From contig NZ_CP040818.1 in assembly GCF_005887635.2 (NCBI RefSeq), forward strand, positions 3,502,501 to 3,566,500: DNA of 64,000 nucleotides, in the 5' to 3' direction. Position numbers and translations under genes: made by a program. A model generated the notes under the pieces. It worked only from the letters and a program-made list of their open reading frames with translations, was not told the origin of the DNA and did not search any database. Positions 25,388 through 32,765 of the stretch are shown piece after piece; within the stretch, counting starts at the first letter, position 1; the number at the start of each line of letters is the position of its first letter. This DNA is from Paroceanicella profunda (GTDB lineage Bacteria; Pseudomonadota; Alphaproteobacteria; Rhodobacterales; Rhodobacteraceae).

Positions 25388-26580
25388 CAGTCCAGCCTCA
25401 GGAAGATCGCCTTGAGGTAGGAGGTCTCCGACAGCGCGACATGTACCGGGTGATCGGGCCCCGGCCCGCCGACATGCAGAATCTGCCCCTGCCGCCCGGC
25501 CCGGGCCACGCCGCGCAGAGAGGCGGCACGGAACCGCTCCAGGTCCGCCGCATGCGAGCAGGAACACAGCACCAGGAAGCCCCCCGGGCTCACCAGCGCC
25601 GCGCCCTGCCGCGCCACCTTCTCATAGGCCCGCAAGCCGGGCTCCAGCGCCGTCTTGGACGGCGCGAAGGCGGGAGGGTCACAGACGACCATGCCGAACT
25701 GCGCGCCTTCCCCGGCCAGCGCCGCCATGGTGTCGAAGGCATCGCCCTTGCGCGTGGCGAACCGGTCGCCCAGCCCCGCGGCCTCCGCGCCCTGCCCGGC
25801 CAGCTCCAGGGCCGCGGCGGAGCCATCCACCGCAAGCGCGGACTCCGCGCCCGCCGCCAGCGCCGCCAGCCCGAACCCGCCGACATGGCTGAACACATCC
25901 AGCACCCGAAGCCCCGGGGCGAGACGCGCGGCGAAGGCATGGTTTGGCCGCTGGTCGAAGAACAGCCCGGTCTTCTGCCCGCCAATCAGGTCCGCCATGT
26001 AGACGGCTCCGTTCATCGGCACGGCAATCGGCGCGTCCACCCGGCCGCGCACGATGTCCATGCGCTCCGACAGGCCCTCCAGGCCGCGCGCGCGCCCCTG
26101 CCCGTTCACCACCACGGTGCTCACCCCGGTCACCGCCTGCAGCGCGCTCACCAAGGGCTCGATGAGCAGATCGGCCCAGGCCGCGTTCGGCTGGATCACC
26201 GCCGCGTCTCCGAACCGGTCGACGATCACACCGGGCAGGCCATCGGCCTCGGCATGCACCAGCCGGTAGAACGGGGCGTCGAACAGGATCTCGCGCAGCG
26301 CAAGCGCCCGGGACAGGCGGGCCGTCAGCCAGGCCTCGTCGATCAGCGCCTGCGGATCGGGGTCGAGATGGCGCAGCACGATGCGCGAACCGGGGTTCAC
26401 CGCCACAGTCGCGATCGGCTCGCGCTCGGCGGATTCGAGCGTGGCGATCGTCCCGGGCAGAATCGCCTTCGTGCGACGGTCCAGCACGACTTCATCGGTA
26501 AAGGACCACGGCGCGCCGGAGGCGGCATGGCGCCGTCCGGGCTTCGGGCGCAGTCGCACGGTAGGTCGGTCGAACACCAT
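25387..26580 (-). CDS. RlmI-like class I rRNA cytosine methyltransferase
   Basis: A 397-residue protein of the RlmI/RsmB-like SAM methyltransferase family (23S rRNA m5C). Parts: N-terminal PUA-like region (residues about 1-75), a linking domain with VDRFGDAAVIQ, and the Rossmann domain with LDVFSHVGGFGLAALAAGA (SAM site), VVCDPPAFAPSK (motif IV) and VLCSCSH. The ATG at 26580 is the family start. The PIN gene overlaps its stop. Whether the target is 23S C1962 as in E. coli is inferred from family only. Confidence 0.88.
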   Translation of the reverse strand: MVFDRPTVRLRPKPGRRHAASGAPWSFTDEVVLDRRTKAILPGTIATLESAEREPIATVAVNPGSRIVLRHLDPDPQALIDEAWLTARLSRALALREILFDAPFYRLVHAEADGLPGVIVDRFGDAAVIQPNAAWADLLIEPLVSALQAVTGVSTVVVNGQGRARGLEGLSERMDIVRGRVDAPIAVPMNGAVYMADLIGGQKTGLFFDQRPNHAFAARLAPGLRVLDVFSHVGGFGLAALAAGAESALAVDGSAAALELAGQGAEAAGLGDRFATRKGDAFDTMAALAGEGAQFGMVVCDPPAFAPSKTALEPGLRAYEKVARQGAALVSPGGFLVLCSCSHAADLERFRAASLRGVARAGRQGQILHVGGPGPDHPVHVALSETSYLKAIFLRLD

Positions 26581-26689
26581 GGCCTCCCTCGAGCGGCGGG
26601 GCCGGCGGGGGTGCCGGCGGTTCGGGCAGGTCATACTGCGCAAGCCGGGCGAAGGAAAGCCGCAGCACCCTCCCGGCCGCGCAGCACGC

Positions 26690-26747
26690 AAAAAAAAGGG
26701 CCGTGTCGAACACGGCCCAAGTCTAGGGAGGAACTTTGAAACTCGTA
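26690..26747 (-). terminator. Unit 1: conserved 3' UTR with CCUCCC box and terminator
   Basis: Follows the stop of the 26748-26912 gene. On the minus strand the order is CCTCCC (26731-26726), a short linker, a 9-bp stem (26718-26710 / 26706-26698) with loop TCG, then eight Ts. The segment from the box to the stem is identical in all four units of this array. Confidence 0.85.
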
Positions 26748-26912
26748 TCAGGCGGCCGTCGGGCGATGCATCATCGCGGACAGGGCAGCCCAGGCGGCGG
26801 CGACGCCGCGGCCGGTGGCCTTGAAGCCGGAGCGCAGAACGGCGGCGCGATGGGCGCGGGCGGCGCGCTCGAACTGTGCGATGTCGTCGTGGGTAAGATA
26901 GCTGCTGGTCAT
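26748..26912 (-). CDS. Small Arg/Ala-rich protein, array copy 1
   Basis: A 54-residue basic protein, too short for most gene callers: starts MTSSYLTHDDIAQFERAARA, ends MMHRPTAA. It shares with three neighbours the core AHRAAVLRSGFKATGRG and the C-terminal HRPTAA. It is predicted to be mostly helical, with two Arg-rich faces. I do not recognise a named family; DUF1127 proteins are similar in size and charge, but their usual DIGLSR-type motif is missing. The start is at the ATG 26912 after an AGAGAGAG purine run. It has its own promoter-like sequence and 3' UTR. Confidence 0.8.
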   Translation of the reverse strand: MTSSYLTHDDIAQFERAARAHRAAVLRSGFKATGRGVAAAWAALSAMMHRPTAA

Positions 26913-26973
26913 GATGCTCTCTCTTTCCTCGACCGCGCGAAGGGTGCGTAGCCGTTGCGTTGCGTTGGCATCA

Positions 26974-27001
26974 ACATGCCTCGGAACCGGATTAGTTTGC
27001 A
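26974..27001 (-). promoter_or_regulatory. Unit 1: conserved promoter (TGCAAA-16-GCATGT)
   Basis: Minus strand TGCAAA (27001-26996), 16 bases, GCATGT (26979-26974), then the gene start about 62 bases on. All four units have these two boxes with exactly 16 bases between, preceded by a conserved AATTTTTCGG-type stretch. The spacing and a CAT-containing -10 resemble heat-shock sigma (RpoH) promoters of Rhodobacter. Confidence 0.6.
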
Positions 27002-27068
27002 GCCCGAAAAATTAGGATGCCGACATGCGCAAAACGCAGAGCTCGCGCCACCCCCTTGGAATCAGGCC

Positions 27069-27126
27069 AAAAAAAAGGGCCGTGTCAAACACGGCCCAAG
27101 TCTAGGGAGGAACTTAGAAACGGGTG
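27069..27126 (-). terminator. Unit 2: conserved 3' UTR with CCUCCC box and terminator
   Basis: Box CCTCCC at 27110-27105, stem gggccgtgt / acacggccc within 27077-27097, then eight Ts on the minus strand (27076-27069). Loop is TTG rather than TCG; the rest equals unit 1 except a single base near the stop. Confidence 0.85.
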
Positions 27127-27291
27127 TCAGGCGGCCGTCGGGCGATGCATCATCGCGGACAGGGCGGCCCAGGCGGCGGCGACGCCGCGGCCGGTGGCCT
27201 TGAAGCCGGAGCGCAGAACGGCGGCGCGATGGGCGCGGGCGGCGCGTTCAATGCGGGCGATCTCGTCGTGGGTGCGGAAGCTGCTGGTCAT
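27127..27291 (-). CDS. Small Arg/Ala-rich protein, array copy 2
   Basis: A 54-residue protein, nearly identical to copy 1: it begins MTSSFRTHDEIARIERAARA, and the C-terminal 34 residues are the same. The coding DNA of copies 1 and 2 is identical over more than 100 bases at the 3' end, so they result from a recent duplication or gene conversion. Its promoter and 3' UTR are complete, and no stop or frameshift is present, so both are probably expressed. Confidence 0.8.
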   Translation of the reverse strand: MTSSFRTHDEIARIERAARAHRAAVLRSGFKATGRGVAAAWAALSAMMHRPTAA

Positions 27292-27352
27292 CGTCGTCTC
27301 TCTTTCGTGAACCGTGCGAGCCTGGCGTCGCTGTGGCGTTGCGTTGGCCTCA

Positions 27353-27380
27353 AGATGGCTCGAAGCGACATTAGTTTGCA
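27353..27380 (-). promoter_or_regulatory. Unit 2: conserved promoter (TGCAAA-16-CCATCT)
   Basis: Minus strand TGCAAA (27380-27375), 16 bases, CCATCT (27358-27353), about 62 bases before the copy 2 ATG. The upstream 40 bases (27381-27420) are almost identical to those of unit 1. Confidence 0.6.
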
Positions 27381-27479
27381 GCCCGAAAAATTAGGATGCC
27401 GACATGCGCAAAACGCAAGGCTCAGGCTGTTCTGCGTCCGACTCTCCTGCCAGCCTTCCAGCCGGCCTGCCCTTCGGAC

Positions 27480-27537
27480 AAAAAAATGGGCCGTGTCGAA
27501 CACGGCCCAAGTCTAGGGAGGAACTTTGAAACTCGTA
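27480..27537 (-). terminator. Unit 3: conserved 3' UTR with CCUCCC box and terminator
   Basis: Box CCTCCC at 27521-27516, stem extended by one pair to tgggccgtgt / acacggccca within 27487-27509, then seven Ts (27486-27480). From the stop codon to the stem it is the same as unit 1. Confidence 0.85.
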
Positions 27538-27711
27538 TCAGGCGGCGGTCGGCCGATGCAGGATCGACGTGATGGCGCGCCAGACGGCGGCGAGGCCGCG
27601 GCCCGAGGCCTTGACGCCGGAGCGCAGGACGGCGGCGCGATACGCGCGGGCCTCACGCTCGATGCGGGTGATTTCGTCGTAGGACGGGTAAACGGAGCGG
27701 GTCATGGTCAT
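27538..27711 (-). CDS. Small Arg/Ala-rich protein, array copy 3
   Basis: A 57-residue diverged paralogue: starts MTMTRSVYPSYDEITRIERE and ends SILHRPTAA, with the common core RAAVLRSGVKASGRGLAA. It differs at about 40 percent of positions from copies 1 and 2, yet its 3' UTR is unchanged. Two in-frame ATGs (27711, 27705) are possible starts. A cytoplasmic, positively charged helical protein; RNA binding is plausible but unproved. Confidence 0.8.
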   Translation of the reverse strand: MTMTRSVYPSYDEITRIEREARAYRAAVLRSGVKASGRGLAAVWRAITSILHRPTAA

Positions 27712-27764
27712 GTCTCTTTCCTCATCTGTGTGAGGGGCGTTTCCGGTGTCTTTCGTTGACACCA

Positions 27765-27792
27765 ATATGCGCCCGCCCCGCGGCTTTGTGCA
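27765..27792 (-). promoter_or_regulatory. Unit 3: conserved promoter (TGCACA-16-GCATAT)
   Basis: Minus strand TGCACA (27792-27787), 16 bases, GCATAT (27770-27765), 54 bases before the copy 3 ATG. The upstream element is weaker (AGTTTTATTGC). Confidence 0.55.
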
Positions 27793-27918
27793 GTGCAATA
27801 AAACTGGAAGCCGATATGCATGAATCGCAGGGCTGCAGACGTGAATGCTCAACGAATCCCGGGGCTCTCCTTCTTCGCGCCCGCAACAGCGACAGCCTGT
27901 CGCACCCGGGCGCCGGGC

Positions 27919-27977
27919 AAAAAAAATGGGCCGTGTCAAACACGGCCCAAGTCTAGGGAGGAACTTTGAAACTGGTG
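27919..27977 (-). terminator. Unit 4: conserved 3' UTR with CCUCCC box and terminator
   Basis: Box CCTCCC at 27961-27956, stem tgggccgtgt / acacggccca within 27927-27949, then eight Ts (27926-27919). Identical to unit 3 except the loop and three bases after the stop. Confidence 0.85.
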
Positions 27978-28151
27978 TCAGGCGGTGGTGGGGCGGTGCA
28001 GGACCGCCGCCAGGGACCGCCAGGCCGAGGCGATGCCACGGCCGGTCGCCCGGAAGCCGGAGCGCAGGACTGCGGCGCGGTAGGCGCGGGCAGCGCGCTC
28101 GATGCGGGCCATTTCTTCATTCGACGGATAGGTGATCGCGGTCATGGTCAT
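27978..28151 (-). CDS. Small Arg/Ala-rich protein, array copy 4
   Basis: A 57-residue paralogue: MTMTAITYPSNEEMARIERA at the start, then RAYRAAVLRSGFRATGRG and the end AAVLHRPTTA. It is closest to copy 3 at the N-terminus (MTMT start) and to copies 1-2 in the core. First unit of the array in transcription order. Intact. Confidence 0.8.
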   Translation of the reverse strand: MTMTAITYPSNEEMARIERAARAYRAAVLRSGFRATGRGIASAWRSLAAVLHRPTTA

Positions 28152-28200
28152 GTCTCTCTGTGCTACCGGCCCGAGGGAAGACCCGGTGTCGTTGAGAGCT

Positions 28201-28228
28201 ATATGGCCCGAGCAGATTTAAATTTGCA
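28201..28228 (-). promoter_or_regulatory. Unit 4: conserved promoter (TGCAAA-16-CCATAT)
   Basis: Minus strand TGCAAA (28228-28223), 16 bases, CCATAT (28206-28201), 50 bases before the copy 4 ATG. Closest of the four to an RpoH-type -10 (CCATAT). Confidence 0.6.
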
Positions 28229-28269
28229 GTGCGAAAAATTCGGATGCCGCCATGCATGCGCTGCAAGGC

Positions 28270-28968
28270 TCAGCGGCTCAGCCCCAGGTGCAGCAGGTAG
28301 CGCTTCTCCAGTTGGCGGAAGATCATCACGATGACGAAGGTGAGCGCCATGTACAGCGCCGCCGCCGTCAGGAAGCCTTCATAGGCCACGTAGTAGCGCG
28401 CGCGGAAGGTTTGCGTCACACCGAAGATGTCCTGGATGGTGATCACACCCGCCACCACCGAGCCATGCAGCATGAACACCACCTCGTTGCCGTATTGCGG
28501 CAGGGCGCGGCGCAGCGCCGAGGGGATCAGGACCAGGAAGTCCACCTGCCGGTCCGACAGGCCGAGCGCGCGTGCCGCCTCCACCTCGCCCTTCGGGATG
28601 GTGCTCACCGCGCCGCGGATGATCTCGGTCGCATAGGCCCCGGAGTTCAGCGAGAACACCAGCAGCGCGATCCACCAGGCGTCACGCAGGAAGGGCCAGA
28701 ACAGGCTCTCGCGCACCCAGTCGTATTGCCCCAGCGTCACCCCCAGCCCGTAGTAGAACAGGTAGGTCTGCACCAGCAGCGGCGTGCCCCTGAAGAGATA
28801 GATGTAGAAGCGCAGGCCCCGCGAGGTCCAGTGGCCCCGCGCCAGGGCCATGCCGGCGGGCAGCGCGATGCAGAAGCCTGCGGCGAGCGCCAGCACCACC
28901 AGTTCCAGCGTGGTCACCACCCCGCGCGCGAACAGCTCCCAGTGGTCGAGGACCAGGTCGAACCGCAT
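28270..28968 (-). CDS. Polar amino-acid ABC transporter permease (HisM-like)
   Basis: A 232-residue inner-membrane permease with five hydrophobic segments and the coupling (EAA) loop GEVEAARALGLSDRQVDFLV. FRGTPLLVQTYLFYYG is the signature of HisM/ArtM-type permeases. It overlaps the hisQ-like gene stop by one base. It pairs with the next gene as a heterodimeric channel for basic or polar amino acids. Confidence 0.92.
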   Translation of the reverse strand: MRFDLVLDHWELFARGVVTTLELVVLALAAGFCIALPAGMALARGHWTSRGLRFYIYLFRGTPLLVQTYLFYYGLGVTLGQYDWVRESLFWPFLRDAWWIALLVFSLNSGAYATEIIRGAVSTIPKGEVEAARALGLSDRQVDFLVLIPSALRRALPQYGNEVVFMLHGSVVAGVITIQDIFGVTQTFRARYYVAYEGFLTAAALYMALTFVIVMIFRQLEKRYLLHLGLSR

Positions 28969-29678
28969 CAGCGCAGCCCCCGCGAATAGCGCCGTTCCGC
29001 CCAGGCGAAGCCCCAGCCGGACACGGAGGTGATCGCGAGATAGACCACGATCACCACCAGCATGAACAGGAACGGGTCGCGCTGCGACTTGCCCACGTCA
29101 TTGGCCAGCCCCACCAGGTCTTCCAGCCCGATGACGGAGACCACCGCCGTGGATTTCACCAGCACCTGCCAGACATTGCCGTAGCCGGGCAGCGCGTGGC
29201 GCACGAATTGCGGGAAGAGCACCAGCCAGAAGGCGCGCAGGCCGCGCAGCCCCAGCGCCTCCGCCGCCTCGCCCTGCCCGCGGGCCACCGCCATCCAGGC
29301 GCCGCGGAAGGTCTCGGTGAGATAGGCGCCGTAAAGCAGACCGATGGAGAGCGTGCCGGCCAGGAACTTGGAGAATTCCAGCGTCTCCAGCCCCGCCACT
29401 CCGGTTGCCCAGTTCAGCAGGCGCTGTCCGCCGAAGTAGAGGATGAGCATCAGCACCAGGTCCGGGATGCCCCTCGCCAGCGTGGTGTAGATCGTGGCGA
29501 TGCGCGCCTGCAGGCGGATCAGCCCCTTGTTGAGCGCGTCGCCCTGCGGCCGGATCAGCTTCGCCCGTGCGCCCCAGCCGCCCAGAAGCGTGGCCAGCAA
29601 CAGCGACAGCACCGCGAGACAGACTGTCGTGACCGCACCACTGAGCAGCAGAGGGCCGTAGTCCAGGAGTTTTTGCAT
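28968..29678 (-). CDS. Polar amino-acid ABC transporter permease (HisQ-like)
   Basis: A 236-residue permease with the EAA loop GQGEAAEALGLRGLRAFWLV, and the N-terminal segment LSGAVTTVCLAVLSLLLATL. ARGIPDLVLMLILYFGGQ is typical of HisQ. It lies between the binding protein and HisM genes. No ATPase gene follows or precedes in the operon. Confidence 0.92.
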   Translation of the reverse strand: MQKLLDYGPLLLSGAVTTVCLAVLSLLLATLLGGWGARAKLIRPQGDALNKGLIRLQARIATIYTTLARGIPDLVLMLILYFGGQRLLNWATGVAGLETLEFSKFLAGTLSIGLLYGAYLTETFRGAWMAVARGQGEAAEALGLRGLRAFWLVLFPQFVRHALPGYGNVWQVLVKSTAVVSVIGLEDLVGLANDVGKSQRDPFLFMLVVIVVYLAITSVSGWGFAWAERRYSRGLR

Positions 29679-29738
29679 GAAGGCATCCTGCCGGGGCGCG
29701 GCGCGGGCCGGCCCCGGAACAGGGGCCGGCAGTCCTGG

Positions 29739-30500
29739 TCAATCGCCGTAGATGTCGAAATCGAAGTACTTTTCCTCGATCGTCTTGTATTCACCCGAGG
29801 CGCGGATGGCATCGATCGCCGCGGAAAGCTGGTCGCGCAGCTCCGTGTCTTCCTTGCGCACGCCGATCCCGGCGCCGTCACCGTGGTATTTCGGAATGGA
29901 ATACGGCTGGCCGAAGAAGGCGTAGCCCTTGCCGGCATCGGTTTTCAGGAAGCCTTCGTCCTCGGCAATCGAATCGGCGATCACCGCATCGATGCGCCCG
30001 GAGACGAGGTCCAGGTAGGCTTCGTCCTGGCTGGCGTAGAGCACCAGGTTCACGTCCGGAAACTCACCCTCCATGAAGGCCTGGTGGATGGTGCCGCGCT
30101 GCACGCCGACGAGCTTGCCCTTCAGGCCCTCGGACGTGTCGGTCATCTCCGTGCCCTCGCGTGCGACGAAGCGCGCCGGGGTGTTGTAGTATTTCTTGGT
30201 GAAGTCGATCACCTGCTTGCGGTCCTCGGTGATCGACATCGAGGCGACGATGGCATCGCACTTCTTCTCCAGAAGCGCGGGAATGATTCCGTCCCAATCC
30301 GTCTTCACCATTTCGCAGCTCTTGCCGATTTTACTGCAAAGCGCGTTGGCGATATCGATATCGAACCCGACGACGGACCCGTCGGGAGCCGTCTCCGAGA
30401 AGGGCGCGTAGGCCCCTTCGACGCAGATCTTCAGGTCAGCAGCGGAGGCTGCACCTGAAAGCGCCAGGGCTGCGACCGCGCCGGCTATGAGTCTGTGCAT
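29739..30500 (-). CDS. Periplasmic amino-acid binding protein (HisJ/ArgT-like)
   Basis: A 253-residue solute-binding protein of family 3. Signal peptide MHRLIAGAVAALALSGAASA, then ADLKICVEGAYAPFSETAPD, the VGFDIDIANALC segment, ASMSITEDRKQVIDFT and the ligand region YASQDEAYLDLVSGRIDAVI. These match lysine/arginine/ornithine/histidine-binding proteins. It is the promoter-proximal gene of the import operon. The exact ligand cannot be told from sequence. Confidence 0.93.
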   Translation of the reverse strand: MHRLIAGAVAALALSGAASAADLKICVEGAYAPFSETAPDGSVVGFDIDIANALCSKIGKSCEMVKTDWDGIIPALLEKKCDAIVASMSITEDRKQVIDFTKKYYNTPARFVAREGTEMTDTSEGLKGKLVGVQRGTIHQAFMEGEFPDVNLVLYASQDEAYLDLVSGRIDAVIADSIAEDEGFLKTDAGKGYAFFGQPYSIPKYHGDGAGIGVRKEDTELRDQLSAAIDAIRASGEYKTIEEKYFDFDIYGD

Positions 30501-30676
30501 ATTTATTGGCCCTCACCTGTTGATATGCCTGCATCGCAGCCGATCCGGCCCCGGGCCGTCAAGCTTTATCGACAATGACGTGACTGCAAGCCGGTCAATC
30601 TTTCATTCACCTTGTTGCCGCACAGTCCGCTTGGGGCCCCCGGGGGGCCTGCAATCCTCAGGACGGAGCATGCGGA

Positions 30677-32713
30677 ATGCCGATCCCCAGCGGATATTCG
30701 GAAACGGGCTACAAGGCCCTGCTGACGGACGACGCGGCCCTGTGGCATGACGGGTCGGGCAAGGTATCCTATTCATACGCCTACGAGATCCCGGACGATT
30801 ACTCGGCCGATCTGAAATACGTGATCGGGGAATACGCCTACGCGCCGGGCACCAGCCCCACGCTGGAGGAGACCCAGATGGCGCTGGTGGAGGCGGCGGT
30901 GTCACGCCTCAACGAGGTGGCGAACGTCAACCTCACCTCCGCCGGCGCGGACCTGCTTGCGGGGGAGGCGGACAACGGCGCCATCTTCGGGTCGGGCACC
31001 ATGCAGGCCCTCTTCGGCGGCCCTCTGGGCTATGGCGAAAGCGCCCTGCCCCGGACGGACGATGCCTATTACGAATACAGCATCCGCCGGGTCTTCGAGA
31101 ACGGCATCGATTTCTTCGGCACCAACTACAGTTCCATCTACGTGAACAACAACGGGTCGATCACCTTCGGCGGCGGCGTGCTTGCCTACAATTCCCGTTC
31201 GCTGTCGCAGGGCAACATTCCCATGATCGCCCCCTTCCTCGCCGATGTGGACACCCGCGCCGGCGGCACGGGCAGCACCAGCGGCCGGGTCTGGGTCGAC
31301 CTGGACACGCAGCGCGACTGTGTCACCATCACCTGGGACCACGTCAATTTCTATGACCGCAACGGCTCCCGGCAGAACAGTTTCCAGCTCCAGCTCTACG
31401 ACCGCTCCAACGGGGCGGGAAATTTCGACATCGTCTTTCGCTACGAGAACATCGACTGGCTCACCGGTGACGCGAGCAACGGAAACAACGGCTTCGGCGG
31501 CATCCTGCCCCGCGCCGGGTTCACGTCCGGCGACGGGAGCTACTTCTACGAACTGCCCGCCTCCGGCCGCCACTCGCCGCTGCGCGCGCTCGACGAGTCC
31601 GCCGGAAACACCGGCGTCACCGGACTGTGGCGCTTCAACTTCCGCAACAGCACGGTCGTGGACGGGAACCTCACCTTCGGCGCCCTCTCCTTCGACGACC
31701 CCTCGCAGGCCGGCGTGGTCTATGACGCCAGCGCGGGCCGGATCGGCGGAGACATCTGGCTGAACGACGAGTCCCAGTATGGCGGCACGAATTACGCCTG
31801 GCACAACGTGATGCAGAGCATCGGCCGCGCCCTCGGCCTCGCCGTGCCGGACGACAGCCTGCAAGGCGCGCAGAACAGCGCCGCCTTCACCCTGATGTCG
31901 AACAACGGCCTGCCCTCGCAACAGGACATCGACATGCTGCTGCAGTCCTTCCCCGCCACGCCCATGCTCTATGACATCCAGGCGCTCCAGTCCGCCTACG
32001 GGCCGAACCTCTCCACCCGCCTCGGCGATGACGTCTACTTCGCCGAGGGCAGCGGCACCGGCTTCGAGATCGCGGATGGCGGCGACCTCATCGCCACCAT
32101 CTGGGACGCCTCCGGGGTGGACACGTTCAGCGCCGAGGCCCAGACCACCCGCGCGGTGATCGACCTGCGCCCCGGCGCCTTCTCCACCATCGGCTCGGTG
32201 GCCAACAACGTCGCGATCGCCCTCGGCGTGAAGGACACCGGGGCCCGCTCCGCCTGGATCGAGAACGCCGTCGGCGGCTCGGCCGGTGACGTGATCTCCG
32301 GCAACGGCATCTCGAACACCCTGCGCGGCGGCGGCGGCGGAGACCGGATTCACGGCGGCAACGGCGATGACACCATCTTCGGCGATGAGGGCGACGACAT
32401 CCTGCGCGGCGCCAACGGCGAGGACACCATCACCGACGGCACCGGGCGCGACCGCGTATTCGGCGGATATGGCGACGACACCTTCATCTTCGAGACCGAT
32501 GACGAGATCGACGCCCTGCGCGACTACGAGGACGGCATCGACACCATCGTCTTCGCCGGACAGGAGGGCATGACCTTCGATGACCTGCGCTTCGTCGACC
32601 TCGATCCCGGCGTGGTCCGCATCGTCTACGCCGACCAGTTCCTCTTCGTCACCGGCCTGGAAGCCAACCTGAGCGCCGCCGATTTCGACGCGGACGACTT
32701 CATCTTCCTCTGA
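30677..32713 (+). CDS. Serralysin-like secreted protein with NIDO insertion and inactive zinc site
   Basis: A 678-residue protein. Residues about 1-90 look like the N-terminal part of serralysins (LWHDGSGKVSYSYAYEIPDD). Residues about 130-325 are a NIDO (nidogen-type) domain (INNNGSITF-like YVNNNGSITFGGG; MIAPFLADVDTR; FDIVFRYENIDW). Residues about 345-460 resume the serralysin fold, ending PMLYDIQALQSAYGPN. Where active enzymes have HExxHxxGxxH this protein has Q380, S381, R384, G387, V390, so all three zinc His and the catalytic Glu are missing. Residues 535-605 hold RTX-type calcium repeats (GGNGDDTIFGDEGDDILRG), followed by the serralysin C-terminal FIFETDDEIDALRDYEDG. It is likely a type I-secreted non-catalytic adhesin or binding protein. 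No signal peptide. No secretion genes are adjacent. Confidence 0.85.
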   Translation: MPIPSGYSETGYKALLTDDAALWHDGSGKVSYSYAYEIPDDYSADLKYVIGEYAYAPGTSPTLEETQMALVEAAVSRLNEVANVNLTSAGADLLAGEADNGAIFGSGTMQALFGGPLGYGESALPRTDDAYYEYSIRRVFENGIDFFGTNYSSIYVNNNGSITFGGGVLAYNSRSLSQGNIPMIAPFLADVDTRAGGTGSTSGRVWVDLDTQRDCVTITWDHVNFYDRNGSRQNSFQLQLYDRSNGAGNFDIVFRYENIDWLTGDASNGNNGFGGILPRAGFTSGDGSYFYELPASGRHSPLRALDESAGNTGVTGLWRFNFRNSTVVDGNLTFGALSFDDPSQAGVVYDASAGRIGGDIWLNDESQYGGTNYAWHNVMQSIGRALGLAVPDDSLQGAQNSAAFTLMSNNGLPSQQDIDMLLQSFPATPMLYDIQALQSAYGPNLSTRLGDDVYFAEGSGTGFEIADGGDLIATIWDASGVDTFSAEAQTTRAVIDLRPGAFSTIGSVANNVAIALGVKDTGARSAWIENAVGGSAGDVISGNGISNTLRGGGGGDRIHGGNGDDTIFGDEGDDILRGANGEDTITDGTGRDRVFGGYGDDTFIFETDDEIDALRDYEDGIDTIVFAGQEGMTFDDLRFVDLDPGVVRIVYADQFLFVTGLEANLSAADFDADDFIFL

Positions 32714-32765
32714 GACCGCCCGGCATCCCGGGCGGTCACCCATTCGCCGCCGTCGGCGCGCCCCC

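Noticed and set aside
26690..27977. Repeated hairpins as a CRISPR array
   Set aside because: Repeats are 400 bases apart, contain genes and have no spacer structure; they are terminators of paralogous genes.
26748..28151. Assigning the four small proteins to DUF1127
   Set aside because: Size and charge fit, but the conserved DIGLSR-type C-terminal motif of DUF1127 is missing, so the family is left unnamed.
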